The position numbers and the translations under genes were made by a program. Positions 8,882 through 16,981 of a DNA stretch of 51,512 nucleotides are shown piece after piece. Numbering within the stretch: the stretch's first letter is position 1; each line of letters starts with the position of its first letter. The stretch spans positions 1 through 51,512 of the forward strand of contig NZ_WMJX01000020.1 of assembly GCF_009711045.1 (NCBI RefSeq). The letters are read 5' to 3'. This stretch comes from Myroides albus (GTDB lineage Bacteria > Bacteroidota > Bacteroidia > Flavobacteriales > Flavobacteriaceae). The notes beneath the pieces are model-generated. The model was not told the origin of the DNA and did not search any database. It saw only the letters and a program-made list of their open reading frames with translations.

Positions 8882-9196
8882 ATAATTGTCTTGGTATTGA
8901 TTGATATATCCCATCAGGGTCTGCTTATCCATATAGCCTGATTGTCTCCACAATAGTTTGCCTTTTCTAAAGAGCATCGTTGCAGGTACTCCTCTCAGTT
9001 GAAATTGCGTACTGTATTGTGCTACAATCGACTGGTTTTTATCAACGTCTATTTTGACAATTGTAATTTGATCTTCTAAAGTTCTTTTAACTTCTTCTAA
9101 TACTGGTGCAAACATTTTGCATGGACCACACCAGGTAGCAAAAAAGTTAACAAGAACTAATTGATCGCGTTCGATTAGTTCTTGAAAATTATTCAT
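8879..9196 (-). CDS. Thioredoxin
   Basis: This 105-residue protein is a canonical cytoplasmic thioredoxin: the active site TWCGPCK has Cys23 and Cys26, and the cis-proline loop is RGVPATML. It is a dithiol-disulfide oxidoreductase. It starts 5 bp after the stop of the CstB-like dioxygenase gene and is almost certainly cotranscribed with it. In that setting it may reduce persulfides or recycle the rhodanese partner, which is inference from context. It probably is not the only thioredoxin of the cell. Confidence 0.9.
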   Translation of the reverse strand: MNNFQELIERDQLVLVNFFATWCGPCKMFAPVLEEVKRTLEDQITIVKIDVDKNQSIVAQYSTQFQLRGVPATMLFRKGKLLWRQSGYMDKQTLMGYINQYQDNY

Positions 9197-9201
9197 TCTG
9201 A

Positions 9202-10632
9202 TTATTTATTTGTAGTTGAACAAGTTGAAGAACAGCTTCCGCCTTCAATAAGCGATAAGTTGGTATTCTTGATTGCTCCAAATCCGCCAATTATATCTAT
9301 CATATTGTGGTATCCTCTTGCCTTAAGGATAGAGGCTGCTATCAAAGAGCGGTATCCTCCAGCACAGTGAATATAAAACTTCTCATTCGTAGGGAAATCA
9401 GCAATGTTTTCATTGATGTAATCTAATGGAGAATGTGTTAAGTCACTGTAATTTAAGTGAGCAGAGTTGTACTCTCCTGGCTTGCGTACATCAACAACTT
9501 TAATTGGATCAGTATTTAACTTCTCAGCAAATTCCTCAGCAGTGATTTGTTGTACAGTGTCATATTCATGTCCGTCTTCTTTCCAAGATTTGAATCCTCC
9601 TTTTAAGTATCCAAGGGTGTTGTCATAACCTACACGTGACAGTCTAATGATCGCCTCTTCTTCACGTCCCTCAGGAGTTATAAGCATGATAGGTTGTTTT
9701 ATATCTGTAATTAAAGCACCTACCCAAGGAGCAAACTGACCATCAAGTCCTATGAAGATAGAACCAGGGATGTGGCCTGAAGCAAATTCGGCTGCTGGTC
9801 TAACATCTAATAAAAGTGCCCCAGAATCATCAGCTAATGCTTGAAACTCTTTAGAGTTAAGGGCTTTGTTGTTAGTAACTATAGTTTCTACATTCTCATA
9901 CCCTTCTTTGTTTAATTTAACATTCAACGGGAAATAGGCAGGAGGTGGTAGTAAACCATCCGTTACTTCTTTAACAAATTCAGCTTCTGTCATATCAGCT
10001 CGTAAAGCATAATTTGTTTGTTTTTGATCTCCTAATGTTCCTACAGTTTCTTTACTCAAGTTTTTACCACAAGCAGAACCTGCTCCGTGTGCTGGATAAA
10101 CGATTACGTCATCAGCAAGCGGCATAATTTTGGTGCGCAAGCTATGGTACAAGGTAGCTGCTAATTGTTCTTGTGTTAAGTTAGCCGCTTTTTGAGCCAA
10201 GTCAGGTCGACCAACATCTCCTAAGAATAGGGTATCACCACTAAAGATTGCGTGATCTTTGCCGTTTTCATCTTTTAATAAGTACGTTGTACTTTCCATT
10301 GTATGCCCAGGAGTATGTAGGGCTGTAATAGTGATATTCCCAAGTTTGAATACTTCCCCATCTTTAGCTATATGTGCTTTATATGTAGGGTTTGCATTCG
10401 GCCCATATACAATAGGTGCATTTGTTTTTTCTGCTAAGGTGACATGTCCACTTACAAAGTCTGCGTGAAAGTGCGTTTCAAATATGTATTTGATTTTAGC
10501 GTTGTCTTTAGCAGCTCTATCTAAGTACGGTTGTACTTCTCTTAAAGGGTCAATGATTGCAACTTCTCCATTGCTTTCTATATAGTAAGCTCCTTGAGCT
10601 AAACATCCAGTATAAATTTGTTCTATTTTCAT
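9202..10632 (-). CDS. CstB-like persulfide dioxygenase-rhodanese fusion
   Basis: The 476-residue protein has an ETHE1-type metallo-beta-lactamase domain (about 1-240) with HFHAD (54-58), HTPGH (106-110), SGDTLFLGD (131-139) and YPAHGAG. Two rhodanese domains follow. The first (about 260-355) lacks a catalytic cysteine in its loop (LITPEGRE). The second (about 365-460) has Cys423 in HCAGGYRS. This order matches CstB, which oxidises thiol persulfides and forms thiosulfate. A Cys-containing tail (GGSCSSTCSTTNK) ends the protein. The ETHE1-like domain has Phe where many relatives have the last His of HxHxDH. It heads a two-gene unit with thioredoxin and has its own promoter and putative Crp/Fnr site. 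Confidence 0.88.
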   Translation of the reverse strand: MKIEQIYTGCLAQGAYYIESNGEVAIIDPLREVQPYLDRAAKDNAKIKYIFETHFHADFVSGHVTLAEKTNAPIVYGPNANPTYKAHIAKDGEVFKLGNITITALHTPGHTMESTTYLLKDENGKDHAIFSGDTLFLGDVGRPDLAQKAANLTQEQLAATLYHSLRTKIMPLADDVIVYPAHGAGSACGKNLSKETVGTLGDQKQTNYALRADMTEAEFVKEVTDGLLPPPAYFPLNVKLNKEGYENVETIVTNNKALNSKEFQALADDSGALLLDVRPAAEFASGHIPGSIFIGLDGQFAPWVGALITDIKQPIMLITPEGREEEAIIRLSRVGYDNTLGYLKGGFKSWKEDGHEYDTVQQITAEEFAEKLNTDPIKVVDVRKPGEYNSAHLNYSDLTHSPLDYINENIADFPTNEKFYIHCAGGYRSLIAASILKARGYHNMIDIIGGFGAIKNTNLSLIEGGSCSSTCSTTNK

Positions 10633-10658
10633 ATCGTTGTTTATTTTTTTAAGTTAAG

Positions 10659-10666
10659 TAAAAGTA
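10659..10666 (-). promoter_or_regulatory. -7-like element of the dioxygenase-thioredoxin unit
   Basis: On the minus strand TACTTTTA matches seven of eight positions of TAnnTTTG. It begins 22 bases downstream of the palindrome at 10688-10703, which would place the palindrome centre close to -41. Confidence 0.45.
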
Positions 10667-10687
10667 AGAAGTTGTTTTTAATAACAC

Positions 10688-10703
10688 AGTAACTTAGGTT
10701 ACA
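10688..10703 (-). promoter_or_regulatory. Putative Crp/Fnr-type operator, dioxygenase promoter
   Basis: The minus strand reads TGTAACCTAAGTTACT, with GTAAC/GTTAC arms. It is 14 of 16 identical to the palindrome at 13327-13342 when that one is read on the plus strand. Both lie 55-59 bp from a start codon and exactly 22 bases from a -7-like element, the layout of a class II activator site. Confidence 0.55.
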
Positions 10704-10705
10704 AA

Positions 10706-11497
10706 CTATAAAAACACTTCTTTGATAAGTATGTAGATTGCCATAGTCAAGACAAAATAGCCAAAACCTTTTTTCAGATTATTGTCAGGAACGAATCGGG
10801 TAAGGTAGATTCCTATAAAGATTCCAATGATTGATATTCCACTAAAAGTCAGTAGTAAAGTCCAATCAATCAAAGTATGTGAGAGATCGCCTAAAAAGCC
10901 AATTAAGGACTGTATGGCGACAATACACAAAGATGTTCCTACGGCCATTCGCATGGGCATATTGGTAAATAAGACTAAAGCCGGTATAATTAAGAATCCT
11001 CCACCTGCTCCAACGGTACCCGCTAAAAGCCCAATCAATATTCCTTGAATGACAAGGTTAAATACACGAGGGTTGTCGTTTTGTATTTTTGAGGCCTTTG
11101 CAGGCTTAATCATTTTTGTAGCAGAAGTAAACATGACTAAGGCGAATAATACCATTAGAGCCATGTTTTTATCTATATTCCATGCTCCTATTGATATAAA
11201 TGGGGGAATCAAGGGTAGCAAATAAGCGCGGGTGATAAAAACAGCAATAAGAGAAGGTATTCCAAATAAAACAACAGCTTTAAGATCTACTTTTTTGTCG
11301 ATGTAGTTTTTTATTCCTCCGATTAATGCTGTAGAGCCCACAATAAATAGAGAATAAGCTGTCGCTACAAAAGGCTCTACTTTCATAATGTAAACCAGTA
11401 TAGGCACAGTTAAAATAGATCCTCCACTTCCAATTAAGCCGAGTGATATTCCTATTAACAATGCAAGACCATAGCCTATAAATGCTAAATTTTCCAT
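10706..11497 (-). CDS. TauE/SafE-family sulfite or organosulfur exporter
   Basis: The 263-residue membrane protein has the two-fold repeat of the TSUP (TauE/SafE) family: IGISLGLIGSGGSILTVPIL near the N-terminus and GLLAGTVGAGGGFLIIPALVL in the second half. About eight hydrophobic segments are visible. Family members move sulfite, sulfoacetate or related anions across the inner membrane. Its gene follows the Crp/Fnr regulator by 7 bp and lies upstream of the persulfide dioxygenase, so export of sulfite or thiosulfate made by persulfide oxidation is the natural inference. Confidence 0.88.
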   Translation of the reverse strand: MENLAFIGYGLALLIGISLGLIGSGGSILTVPILVYIMKVEPFVATAYSLFIVGSTALIGGIKNYIDKKVDLKAVVLFGIPSLIAVFITRAYLLPLIPPFISIGAWNIDKNMALMVLFALVMFTSATKMIKPAKASKIQNDNPRVFNLVIQGILIGLLAGTVGAGGGFLIIPALVLFTNMPMRMAVGTSLCIVAIQSLIGFLGDLSHTLIDWTLLLTFSGISIIGIFIGIYLTRFVPDNNLKKGFGYFVLTMAIYILIKEVFL

Positions 11498-11504
11498 ATT
11501 GTAA

Positions 11505-12137
11505 TTAAGGTTTTAGCAGCTCAATATATTTTCTGTTAAGTTGTATGATACCCTCGTTTTCCAGTGTTTTTAGTATTCTTGAGATGACAACTCTTGAAGT
11601 ATTAAGTTCGTCCGCTAATTCTTGATGTGTATTATTAATAAAGCGACTATTGTATATCTTAGCTTTGTTTCTAAGTAAATTACACAGTCTTTCTTCCATG
11701 TTCAAAAATGCCAAGCTATCGATAGCTGTTAGCATTTCATTCATCCTATTGTTGTAGCTATTTAATACGAAGTTTCTCCAACTTTTGTATTTGACCAACC
11801 ACTCATCCATTTTGCCAACAGGGACTAAGACAACACTTCCATCTCTTTCAGCAATGGATCTGACTTGACTTTTAGTTTCACCTAAACAGCAAGTGAGCGT
11901 CATGGCACAAGTATCACCTTCTTCAATAAAGTACAAGACTATTTCTCCCTCTCTCTGATCTTCTCTAATAATCTTGATAGCGCCAGATAACAACAAGGGA
12001 ATTTTTTTGATGTATTCTCCAATTTCCATTAGTATTTCACCTTCTTTAAAATCTTTAATTGTTGAAACTTCAATAATTTCATCTAATAGTTTTTCCTCGA
12101 AAGTGTGACGATATTTGTTCCTTATTGCATGTTCCAT
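11505..12137 (-). CDS. Crp/Fnr-family transcriptional regulator
   Basis: The 210-residue protein has an N-terminal cyclic-nucleotide-binding-like fold (about 20-130) and a C-terminal winged helix with HQELADELNTSRVVISRILKTLE as the recognition region. There is no Fnr-type N-terminal cysteine cluster. One CC pair (TLTCCLGE) occurs in the sensor domain and could sense thiol or persulfide state; this is speculation. The gene sits inside the sulfur cluster, and palindromes suited to such a dimer lie before both flanking units, so it is probably the local regulator. Confidence 0.88.
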   Translation of the reverse strand: MEHAIRNKYRHTFEEKLLDEIIEVSTIKDFKEGEILMEIGEYIKKIPLLLSGAIKIIREDQREGEIVLYFIEEGDTCAMTLTCCLGETKSQVRSIAERDGSVVLVPVGKMDEWLVKYKSWRNFVLNSYNNRMNEMLTAIDSLAFLNMEERLCNLLRNKAKIYNSRFINNTHQELADELNTSRVVISRILKTLENEGIIQLNRKYIELLKP

Positions 12138-12191
12138 AGAAATGTGGTAAATGGTTTAAAAGTCCTAATTTACTTTATTGAGATAATATAA

Positions 12192-12199
12192 CAAAAGTA
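12192..12199 (-). promoter_or_regulatory. -7 promoter element of the Crp/Fnr gene
   Basis: The minus strand reads TACTTTTG, an exact TAnnTTTG match, about 55 bases before the regulator start. A TTTG lies 15 bases upstream. The regulator-tauE pair may thus be transcribed separately from the YeeE genes. Confidence 0.45.
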
Positions 12200-12225
12200 T
12201 TGGAGTTTTTAATCCAAATAGCACA

Positions 12226-12639
12226 TTAATGAGGGAGCCATTTTCTAATTAGTCCGTAGAACCACGTACCTAAAAGTGCACCAATTATCGCTATCGCTAT
12301 TGGATAGAAACCTGCACCTAATAAGGCAAACATTGGACCAGGACATGCGCCTCCAAGTGCCCATCCTAAACCGAAGAAAATACCGCCAATAAGATATCGA
12401 GGGATACTCTTTTCTTTTGGTGTAAATTCAATTTTATTTCCAGAAAAATCCTTAATATTTTTCTTTTTGATTATCAGAGTAGCAATAACGGCTATAGTTA
12501 AGGCTGTTCCCATAATCCCATACATGTGGAAGCTGTCAAACTGAAACATTTCATAGATTCTAAACCACGATGCTGCTCCTGATTTAAACATCCCTATTCC
12601 GAATAACATTCCTACTAATAAATATGCTAATTTTTTCAT
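12226..12639 (-). CDS. YeeE/YedE-type (DUF6691) sulfur transporter subunit
   Basis: The 137-residue protein has about four membrane segments and the signature LGGACPGPMFALLGAG near residue 110. It resembles the second half of YeeE/TsuA-type thiosulfate transporters or PmpB, where the cysteine takes part in substrate passage. It lies 67 bp downstream of the other half, and together they would form a complete two-domain transporter. Substrate (thiosulfate or another reduced sulfur anion) is inferred from the family. Confidence 0.85.
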   Translation of the reverse strand: MKKLAYLLVGMLFGIGMFKSGAASWFRIYEMFQFDSFHMYGIMGTALTIAVIATLIIKKKNIKDFSGNKIEFTPKEKSIPRYLIGGIFFGLGWALGGACPGPMFALLGAGFYPIAIAIIGALLGTWFYGLIRKWLPH

Positions 12640-12706
12640 CTTGTATCGTTAATATAACTATTTGTGATTGTTTTTTTTTGTATTCCCTTTGAGTGAATGC
12701 TCTTGC

Positions 12707-13267
12707 TTAAAAGATGAAAGGGAATAAGATGTGAACCATAATAAGCCCACCGATGAAGAATCCAATAACCGCTATTAAAGATGGAAGCTGTAGATTGCTC
12801 AAACCGCTAATAGCATGACCTGAGGTACAGCCACCTGCGTAGCGCGAACCAAACCCTACAAAGAAACCTGCGATAAGCAATAGTACAATGGATTTCACTG
12901 ATGAAAATGCTTCGGTTCCAAATAATTCAGTAGGGATATATGATTTTCCAGCACTTTCAATGCCAAGTTCACTTAGTTTGCTTATTGTATTTTCACCTAA
13001 TGGAACCGCTGCAGTGTCTATGCTTAAAAAATGATACGCAATAAAACCACCTAAAATAGTACCCACTAAAAATAACAAGTTCCACGTTTGTGCTTTCCAA
13101 TTAAAACAGAAAAAATCACAACTTTTTCCTGCTCCCATCATTGAGCACATTGTTCTTAAATTGGATGAGAATCCGAAAGTTTTCCCCATTAAAAGTAATA
13201 GTATTAGGGTTATCGCGATGAATATTCCTCCAATATACCAAGGCCATGGTTGTAGTATCAAATCCAT
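12707..13267 (-). CDS. YeeE/YedE-type sulfur transporter subunit
   Basis: This 186-residue inner-membrane protein has about five hydrophobic segments and the family motif RYAGGCTSGHAISGLS near residue 150. A further cysteine pair appears in MCSMMGAGKSCDFF. It pairs with the next gene as the larger half of a split YeeE/PmpA-PmpB-like transporter. It is the first gene of the sulfur cluster and has a good palindromic operator and -7-like element upstream. Confidence 0.88.
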   Translation of the reverse strand: MDLILQPWPWYIGGIFIAITLILLLLMGKTFGFSSNLRTMCSMMGAGKSCDFFCFNWKAQTWNLLFLVGTILGGFIAYHFLSIDTAAVPLGENTISKLSELGIESAGKSYIPTELFGTEAFSSVKSIVLLLIAGFFVGFGSRYAGGCTSGHAISGLSNLQLPSLIAVIGFFIGGLIMVHILFPFIF

Positions 13268-13297
13268 AATTTTTGATTAAGTAAATTAATATTGTAG

Positions 13298-13305
13298 CAA
13301 ATGTC
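13298..13305 (-). promoter_or_regulatory. -7-like element of the YeeE operon
   Basis: The minus strand reads GACATTTG, seven of eight matches to TAnnTTTG, beginning 22 bases downstream of the palindrome at 13327-13342. Spacing is identical to that before the dioxygenase gene. Confidence 0.45.
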
Positions 13306-13326
13306 TTTAATATAAATGAACTTAAA

Positions 13327-13342
13327 TGTAACCTAAGATACA
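13327..13342. promoter_or_regulatory. Putative Crp/Fnr-type operator, YeeE/DsrE divergent region
   Basis: TGTAACCTAAGATACA has TGTAAC and GATACA arms around CTAA (one mismatch). It lies between the divergent YeeE operon and DsrE gene and shares 14 of 16 bases with the site at 10688-10703. Placement fits activation of the minus-strand operon; an effect on the DsrE gene is possible but its start is 105 bp away. Confidence 0.55.
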
Positions 13343-13446
13343 ATACTCAAAAAAAAGTATTTCAAGTTTAATTAGGGCGATAGCTGTGGTTTTTGTAGTT
13401 TTATAGGTACATAAACAATATATCAAAAACTTTAAAATGTAGTATT

Positions 13447-13806
13447 ATGAAAGATGCTAAACACAGAGTAGTTTTTCAACTGAACACAGATAATATTATC
13501 GAACAAAATGCTTTAGTTACTTATACTAATAATGTAAAAAAACATTGGGGAGATGATGTGGAAATTCACGTAGTTGTGCATGGACCTGGCATTGGTATGG
13601 TGAGAAAAAGTAAGTCTATGATCGAGGAGCCTATTAAGGCATTAATGCTTAAGGGAATTAAATTTTTTGCGTGTGAGAACACGATGAATGCTCGTCAGAT
13701 TGACAAGGCTGATATCATGGAGAATGTTGGTTATGTTCCTTCTGGAGTGGTCTATATTATCGAACAACAAGAAGCAGGTTGGGCATACATAAAATGCAAT
13801 TTATAA
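13447..13806 (+). CDS. DsrE-family sulfur-relay protein
   Basis: The 119-residue protein has the DsrE/F-like fold pattern: HRVVFQLNTDN at the start, VEIHVVVHGPGI in the middle, and a conserved-position cysteine in IKFFACENTMNAR. Such small proteins can carry sulfane sulfur on this cysteine or act in sulfur signalling. It is divergent from the sulfur transport operon and shares its control region, so a role in the same pathway is likely. Confidence 0.82.
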   Translation: MKDAKHRVVFQLNTDNIIEQNALVTYTNNVKKHWGDDVEIHVVVHGPGIGMVRKSKSMIEEPIKALMLKGIKFFACENTMNARQIDKADIMENVGYVPSGVVYIIEQQEAGWAYIKCNL

Positions 13807-13852
13807 TATAATTTTATTGTTGAGTTTTGCTTTTTATGTAAATATTGTCATT

Positions 13853-13860
13853 TACCTTTG
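13853..13860 (+). promoter_or_regulatory. -7 promoter element of murF-alr
   Basis: TACCTTTG matches TAnnTTTG exactly, with TTG at 13827-13829. It lies downstream of the upstream-most in-frame codon (13845), which supports the ATG at 13887 as the true start. Confidence 0.55.
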
Positions 13861-13886
13861 TTTGTCTATTTTTCAATTTGATAGTG

Positions 13887-16325
13887 ATGATATTTAATAC
13901 AGATAAATTCTGCCAATATATTGGTGCAGAAGTTGTAGGCTATAGTACGCCTAATACCTTAGAAATAAATAATATATCTGTTGATAGTAGGTCTCTATTA
14001 AATGATGAACATACATTGTTTTTTGCACTTGTAGGTAAGAACCACAATGGGCATGACTATATAGCAGAGCTTATCGACATGGGAGTGAATTACTTTATTG
14101 TAAGTGAAGTCCCAGAGGTATATGGAGAGAATGTTACCTTTTTTAAGGTTGAGAATACGTTAGCTGCTTTTCAGAAAGCAGCTTCTTTTCACAGGAGTAA
14201 TTTTAGTTTACCAGTCATTGGTATTACTGGCAGTCGAGGGAAGACTGTAGTGAAGGAATGGCTCAATTTTTTATTGAGTGAAGATTACTCTATTATTAAA
14301 AGTCCAAAGAGTTATAACTCACAGACAGGTGTTCCTCTTTCTGTTTTTGGAATTGAAGAAAAACACAATCTTGGTGTTTTTGAAGTAGGTGTTTCTCTTT
14401 CAGGAGAAATGTCTCATTTAGAACCAATAGTCAAGCCGACGATTGGGATTCTTACGGCAATCACAGACGAGCATAATGATGGTTTCGATAGCTTAGAAGA
14501 TAAAGTTCGCGAGAAAGCACTACTTTTTAAAGATGTGGAGGTCTTAATCTGTGAAGATGATCCTTTGATTAGGAAGTTTGTAGGAGAAGATAAGATTTTT
14601 GGCTGGAGTTTGGGGAATAAAGACGCGTTAATCTACGGCTCGTTGGATAATGCTTCTTTAACCATTACATATAAGAAAGAGGTTACTTTCAACGTTGAGG
14701 TACCTTTAGCTGATATTACTTCCGTGCAAAACATCATGACTTGTATCGCTACTATGTTGTACTTAGGGTATGATTATGATTTAATAGCAAAGAGGATTGG
14801 TCTTCTTTATCCTGTAGAACTAAGACTTCGACTTACTAATGGTGTGCATAATTGCTCTTTAATAGATGATGCCTATAGTGCCGATTATCAATCTTTAGTT
14901 ATTGCTTTAGACTTTTTAGAAAAGCACAAGATTAACAAGAAAAAAACGGTGATATTATCAGATGTGTTTTTTAGTGGTAAGAATGAACATGAAGTTTATC
15001 TCTCTGTCATAGAATTGTTGCAAACAAATAATATTACTCGAGTTTTTGGAATTGGACAACAGATTAGCAAGTATTTGGCGGATTGTCCAAACACTTATCT
15101 TTATGAGACAACAGATGAGTTTCTGCAAAAGGTTTCTACAGATGAATTTCAAGAAGAAACTGTCTTAGTGAAGGGGGCGAGAGCTTTTCGATTTGATAGA
15201 ATTGTAAGCTTTTTGGAAACTAAAACACATGAAACTGTTTTAGAGGTTAATCTAAATGCTCTGCGTCACAATTTAAATTTTTATCGTTCAAAGCTAAATG
15301 CTGGAACAAAAGTCATGGTCATGGTCAAAGCTTTTGGTTATGGAAGTGGAAGCTTTGAGATTGCGAAACTACTTTCACATGAAAATGTTGAGTACTTAGG
15401 TGTTGCTTTTGCAGATGAAGGTATTGAACTTAGAAAGTCTGGGGTGAAAACGAAGATTATTGTCATGAATCCTGAGATAAATGCCTTTTCTGCAATGGTA
15501 GCTTATGATTTGGAGCCTGAGGTATATTCTATTCGAGAGTTGCATGCTTTTTTGAAAGTAGCAAGAGAGCGAAACTGTTATCAGTATCCTGTTCACATAA
15601 AACTTGAAACAGGGATGCATCGCCACGGTTTTGTCAAATCTGAGTTAGCTGAATTGATAGATATCTTGCGTTATACTAATGTCGTTGAAGTGAAGTCAAT
15701 ATTCTCTCATTTATCTTCCAGTGATATGCCAGAGTATAAAGAATTCACATTGCAGCAAATTCATACTTTTAAGGAAAATGCTGATTATTTGTGTTCTTCT
15801 TTAGAGATTGAACCCATACGCCATATTTTGAACACGTCGGGGATTTATAATTTTGCCGAGTATCAAATGGATATGGTTAGGTTGGGTATAGGTTTGTACG
15901 GTGTAGGTAATGATGTACAAGAGATGAGTAAATTGCAGAATGTCAGTACATTGAAAACCCGAATTATGCAAGTTAAAGATATAGAAGATACTGAGAGTGT
16001 AGGGTATGGAAGAAGGTATCGAGCAAATGGTAGACGCACCATAGCAACGGTTCCAATTGGCTATGCAGATGGTATAAGTCGATCTTGGGGTAATGGTGTT
16101 GGTTATGTGTTAGTTAATGGGTCGAAAGCAATGATAGTTGGTGCAATTTGTATGGATATGTTGATGGTAGATGTGACAAATCTCGAATGTAAAGAAGGTG
16201 ATGAAGTAGTGATTTTCGGTGAAAAACTCCCCGTTACAATTATATCAGATGCTTTGAATACCATACCGTACGAGATTTTGACTAATATTGCACAAAGAGT
16301 TAAAAGAATTTTTTTTCAAGACTAA
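13887..16325 (+). CDS. Bifunctional MurF ligase / alanine racemase
   Basis: The 812-residue protein joins two steps of peptidoglycan synthesis. The N-terminal half (about 1-445) is a UDP-MurNAc-tripeptide:D-Ala-D-Ala ligase with ATP loop GITGSRGKT (112-120), although its later ligase motifs look divergent. The C-terminal half (about 450-812) is a PLP-dependent alanine racemase with MVKAFGYGSG (Lys near 481), GMHRHGF and the catalytic-tyrosine segment SVGYGRRY. The fusion is usual in Bacteroidota. The ATG at 13887 was chosen because a promoter element ends at 13860 and because MIFNTDKFCQYIGAEV fits the family start. Confidence 0.93.
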   Translation: MIFNTDKFCQYIGAEVVGYSTPNTLEINNISVDSRSLLNDEHTLFFALVGKNHNGHDYIAELIDMGVNYFIVSEVPEVYGENVTFFKVENTLAAFQKAASFHRSNFSLPVIGITGSRGKTVVKEWLNFLLSEDYSIIKSPKSYNSQTGVPLSVFGIEEKHNLGVFEVGVSLSGEMSHLEPIVKPTIGILTAITDEHNDGFDSLEDKVREKALLFKDVEVLICEDDPLIRKFVGEDKIFGWSLGNKDALIYGSLDNASLTITYKKEVTFNVEVPLADITSVQNIMTCIATMLYLGYDYDLIAKRIGLLYPVELRLRLTNGVHNCSLIDDAYSADYQSLVIALDFLEKHKINKKKTVILSDVFFSGKNEHEVYLSVIELLQTNNITRVFGIGQQISKYLADCPNTYLYETTDEFLQKVSTDEFQEETVLVKGARAFRFDRIVSFLETKTHETVLEVNLNALRHNLNFYRSKLNAGTKVMVMVKAFGYGSGSFEIAKLLSHENVEYLGVAFADEGIELRKSGVKTKIIVMNPEINAFSAMVAYDLEPEVYSIRELHAFLKVARERNCYQYPVHIKLETGMHRHGFVKSELAELIDILRYTNVVEVKSIFSHLSSSDMPEYKEFTLQQIHTFKENADYLCSSLEIEPIRHILNTSGIYNFAEYQMDMVRLGIGLYGVGNDVQEMSKLQNVSTLKTRIMQVKDIEDTESVGYGRRYRANGRRTIATVPIGYADGISRSWGNGVGYVLVNGSKAMIVGAICMDMLMVDVTNLECKEGDEVVIFGEKLPVTIISDALNTIPYEILTNIAQRVKRIFFQD

Positions 16326-16333
16326 AAATGTTA

Positions 16334-16341
16334 TATTTTTG
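16334..16341 (+). promoter_or_regulatory. -7 promoter element of mscL
   Basis: TATTTTTG matches TAnnTTTG exactly and lies 42 bases before the mscL ATG. Confidence 0.55.
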
Positions 16342-16382
16342 CGAAGTAAGAATTTATTAATAACCGTAAAAAGAAAATAACT

Positions 16383-16832
16383 ATGGGATTTTTAAAAGAG
16401 TTTAAAGAGTTCGCTGTAAAAGGGAACGTGATGGACTTAGCAGTTGGGGTAATCATTGGGGGAGCATTTGGTAAAATTGTAACAAGTGTTGTAAATGATG
16501 TAATCATGCCTGTTGTATCTGCGATTATTGGTACACCTGATTTTAGTAATATGTATTTAGTACTAAAAGGTGAAGCAGCCGATGGAGCTCCTTTAGCAGC
16601 AGCGAGAGGAATAGACGGTAATGTTGTTTTTGCTTATGGTAGTTTTATTACTGAGGTAATTAACTTTACATTATTGGCTTTATGTGTATTCTTGATGGTT
16701 AAAGGAATCAACAAATTGAGAAAAGCAGAAGAAGCAGCGGTGGAAGAAGCACCAGCAGTTGAAGAGCCAAAAGCTCCTTCACAAGAAGATTTGTTAGCTG
16801 AAATCAGAGATTTACTTAAAAATCAGAAATAA
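16383..16832 (+). CDS. mscL: Large-conductance mechanosensitive channel MscL
   Basis: MscL is a pentameric inner-membrane channel that opens under high membrane tension and releases solutes on osmotic downshock. The 149-residue protein has the conserved start [24 protein letters not shown] with TM1, a periplasmic loop, TM2 ([18 protein letters not shown]) and a C-terminal helix ending [11 protein letters not shown]. An alanine/glutamate-rich stretch precedes that last helix. It is monocistronic, with promoter and terminator. Confidence 0.97.
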   Translation: MGFLKEFKEFAVKGNVMDLAVGVIIGGAFGKIVTSVVNDVIMPVVSAIIGTPDFSNMYLVLKGEAADGAPLAAARGIDGNVVFAYGSFITEVINFTLLALCVFLMVKGINKLRKAEEAAVEEAPAVEEPKAPSQEDLLAEIRDLLKNQK

Positions 16833-16859
16833 GATTTCTTTTGAGAATAAAGTTTTTAG

Positions 16860-16895
16860 AAAAGAGTGGTGCTTTAAGTACCGCTCTTTTTTGTT
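16860..16895 (+). terminator. mscL: mscL terminator
   Basis: Arms AAAAGAGTGGT and ACCGCTCTTTT (one G-U pair) flank GCTTTAAGT, followed by further T residues on the plus strand. Confidence 0.8.
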
Positions 16896-16951
16896 TATCT
16901 AATGTTTGTGTTTGGTATTTCACGTTGTGATTGAGTAATATAAAAATTAAG

Positions 16952-16959
16952 TATTTTTG
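16952..16959 (+). promoter_or_regulatory. -7 promoter element of the phosphopantetheinyl transferase gene
   Basis: TATTTTTG matches TAnnTTTG exactly and lies between the in-frame TTG at 16931 and the ATG at 16982, supporting the ATG. Confidence 0.5.
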
Positions 16960-16981
16960 CCTTTTAAAGAAAATTTTTGAA

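Noticed and set aside
15396..15626. Antisense frames within murF-alr
   Set aside because: They are shadow frames without motifs or plausible starts.
13887..16325. MurF-alanine racemase fusion as a novelty
   Set aside because: The fusion is already known in Bacteroidota.
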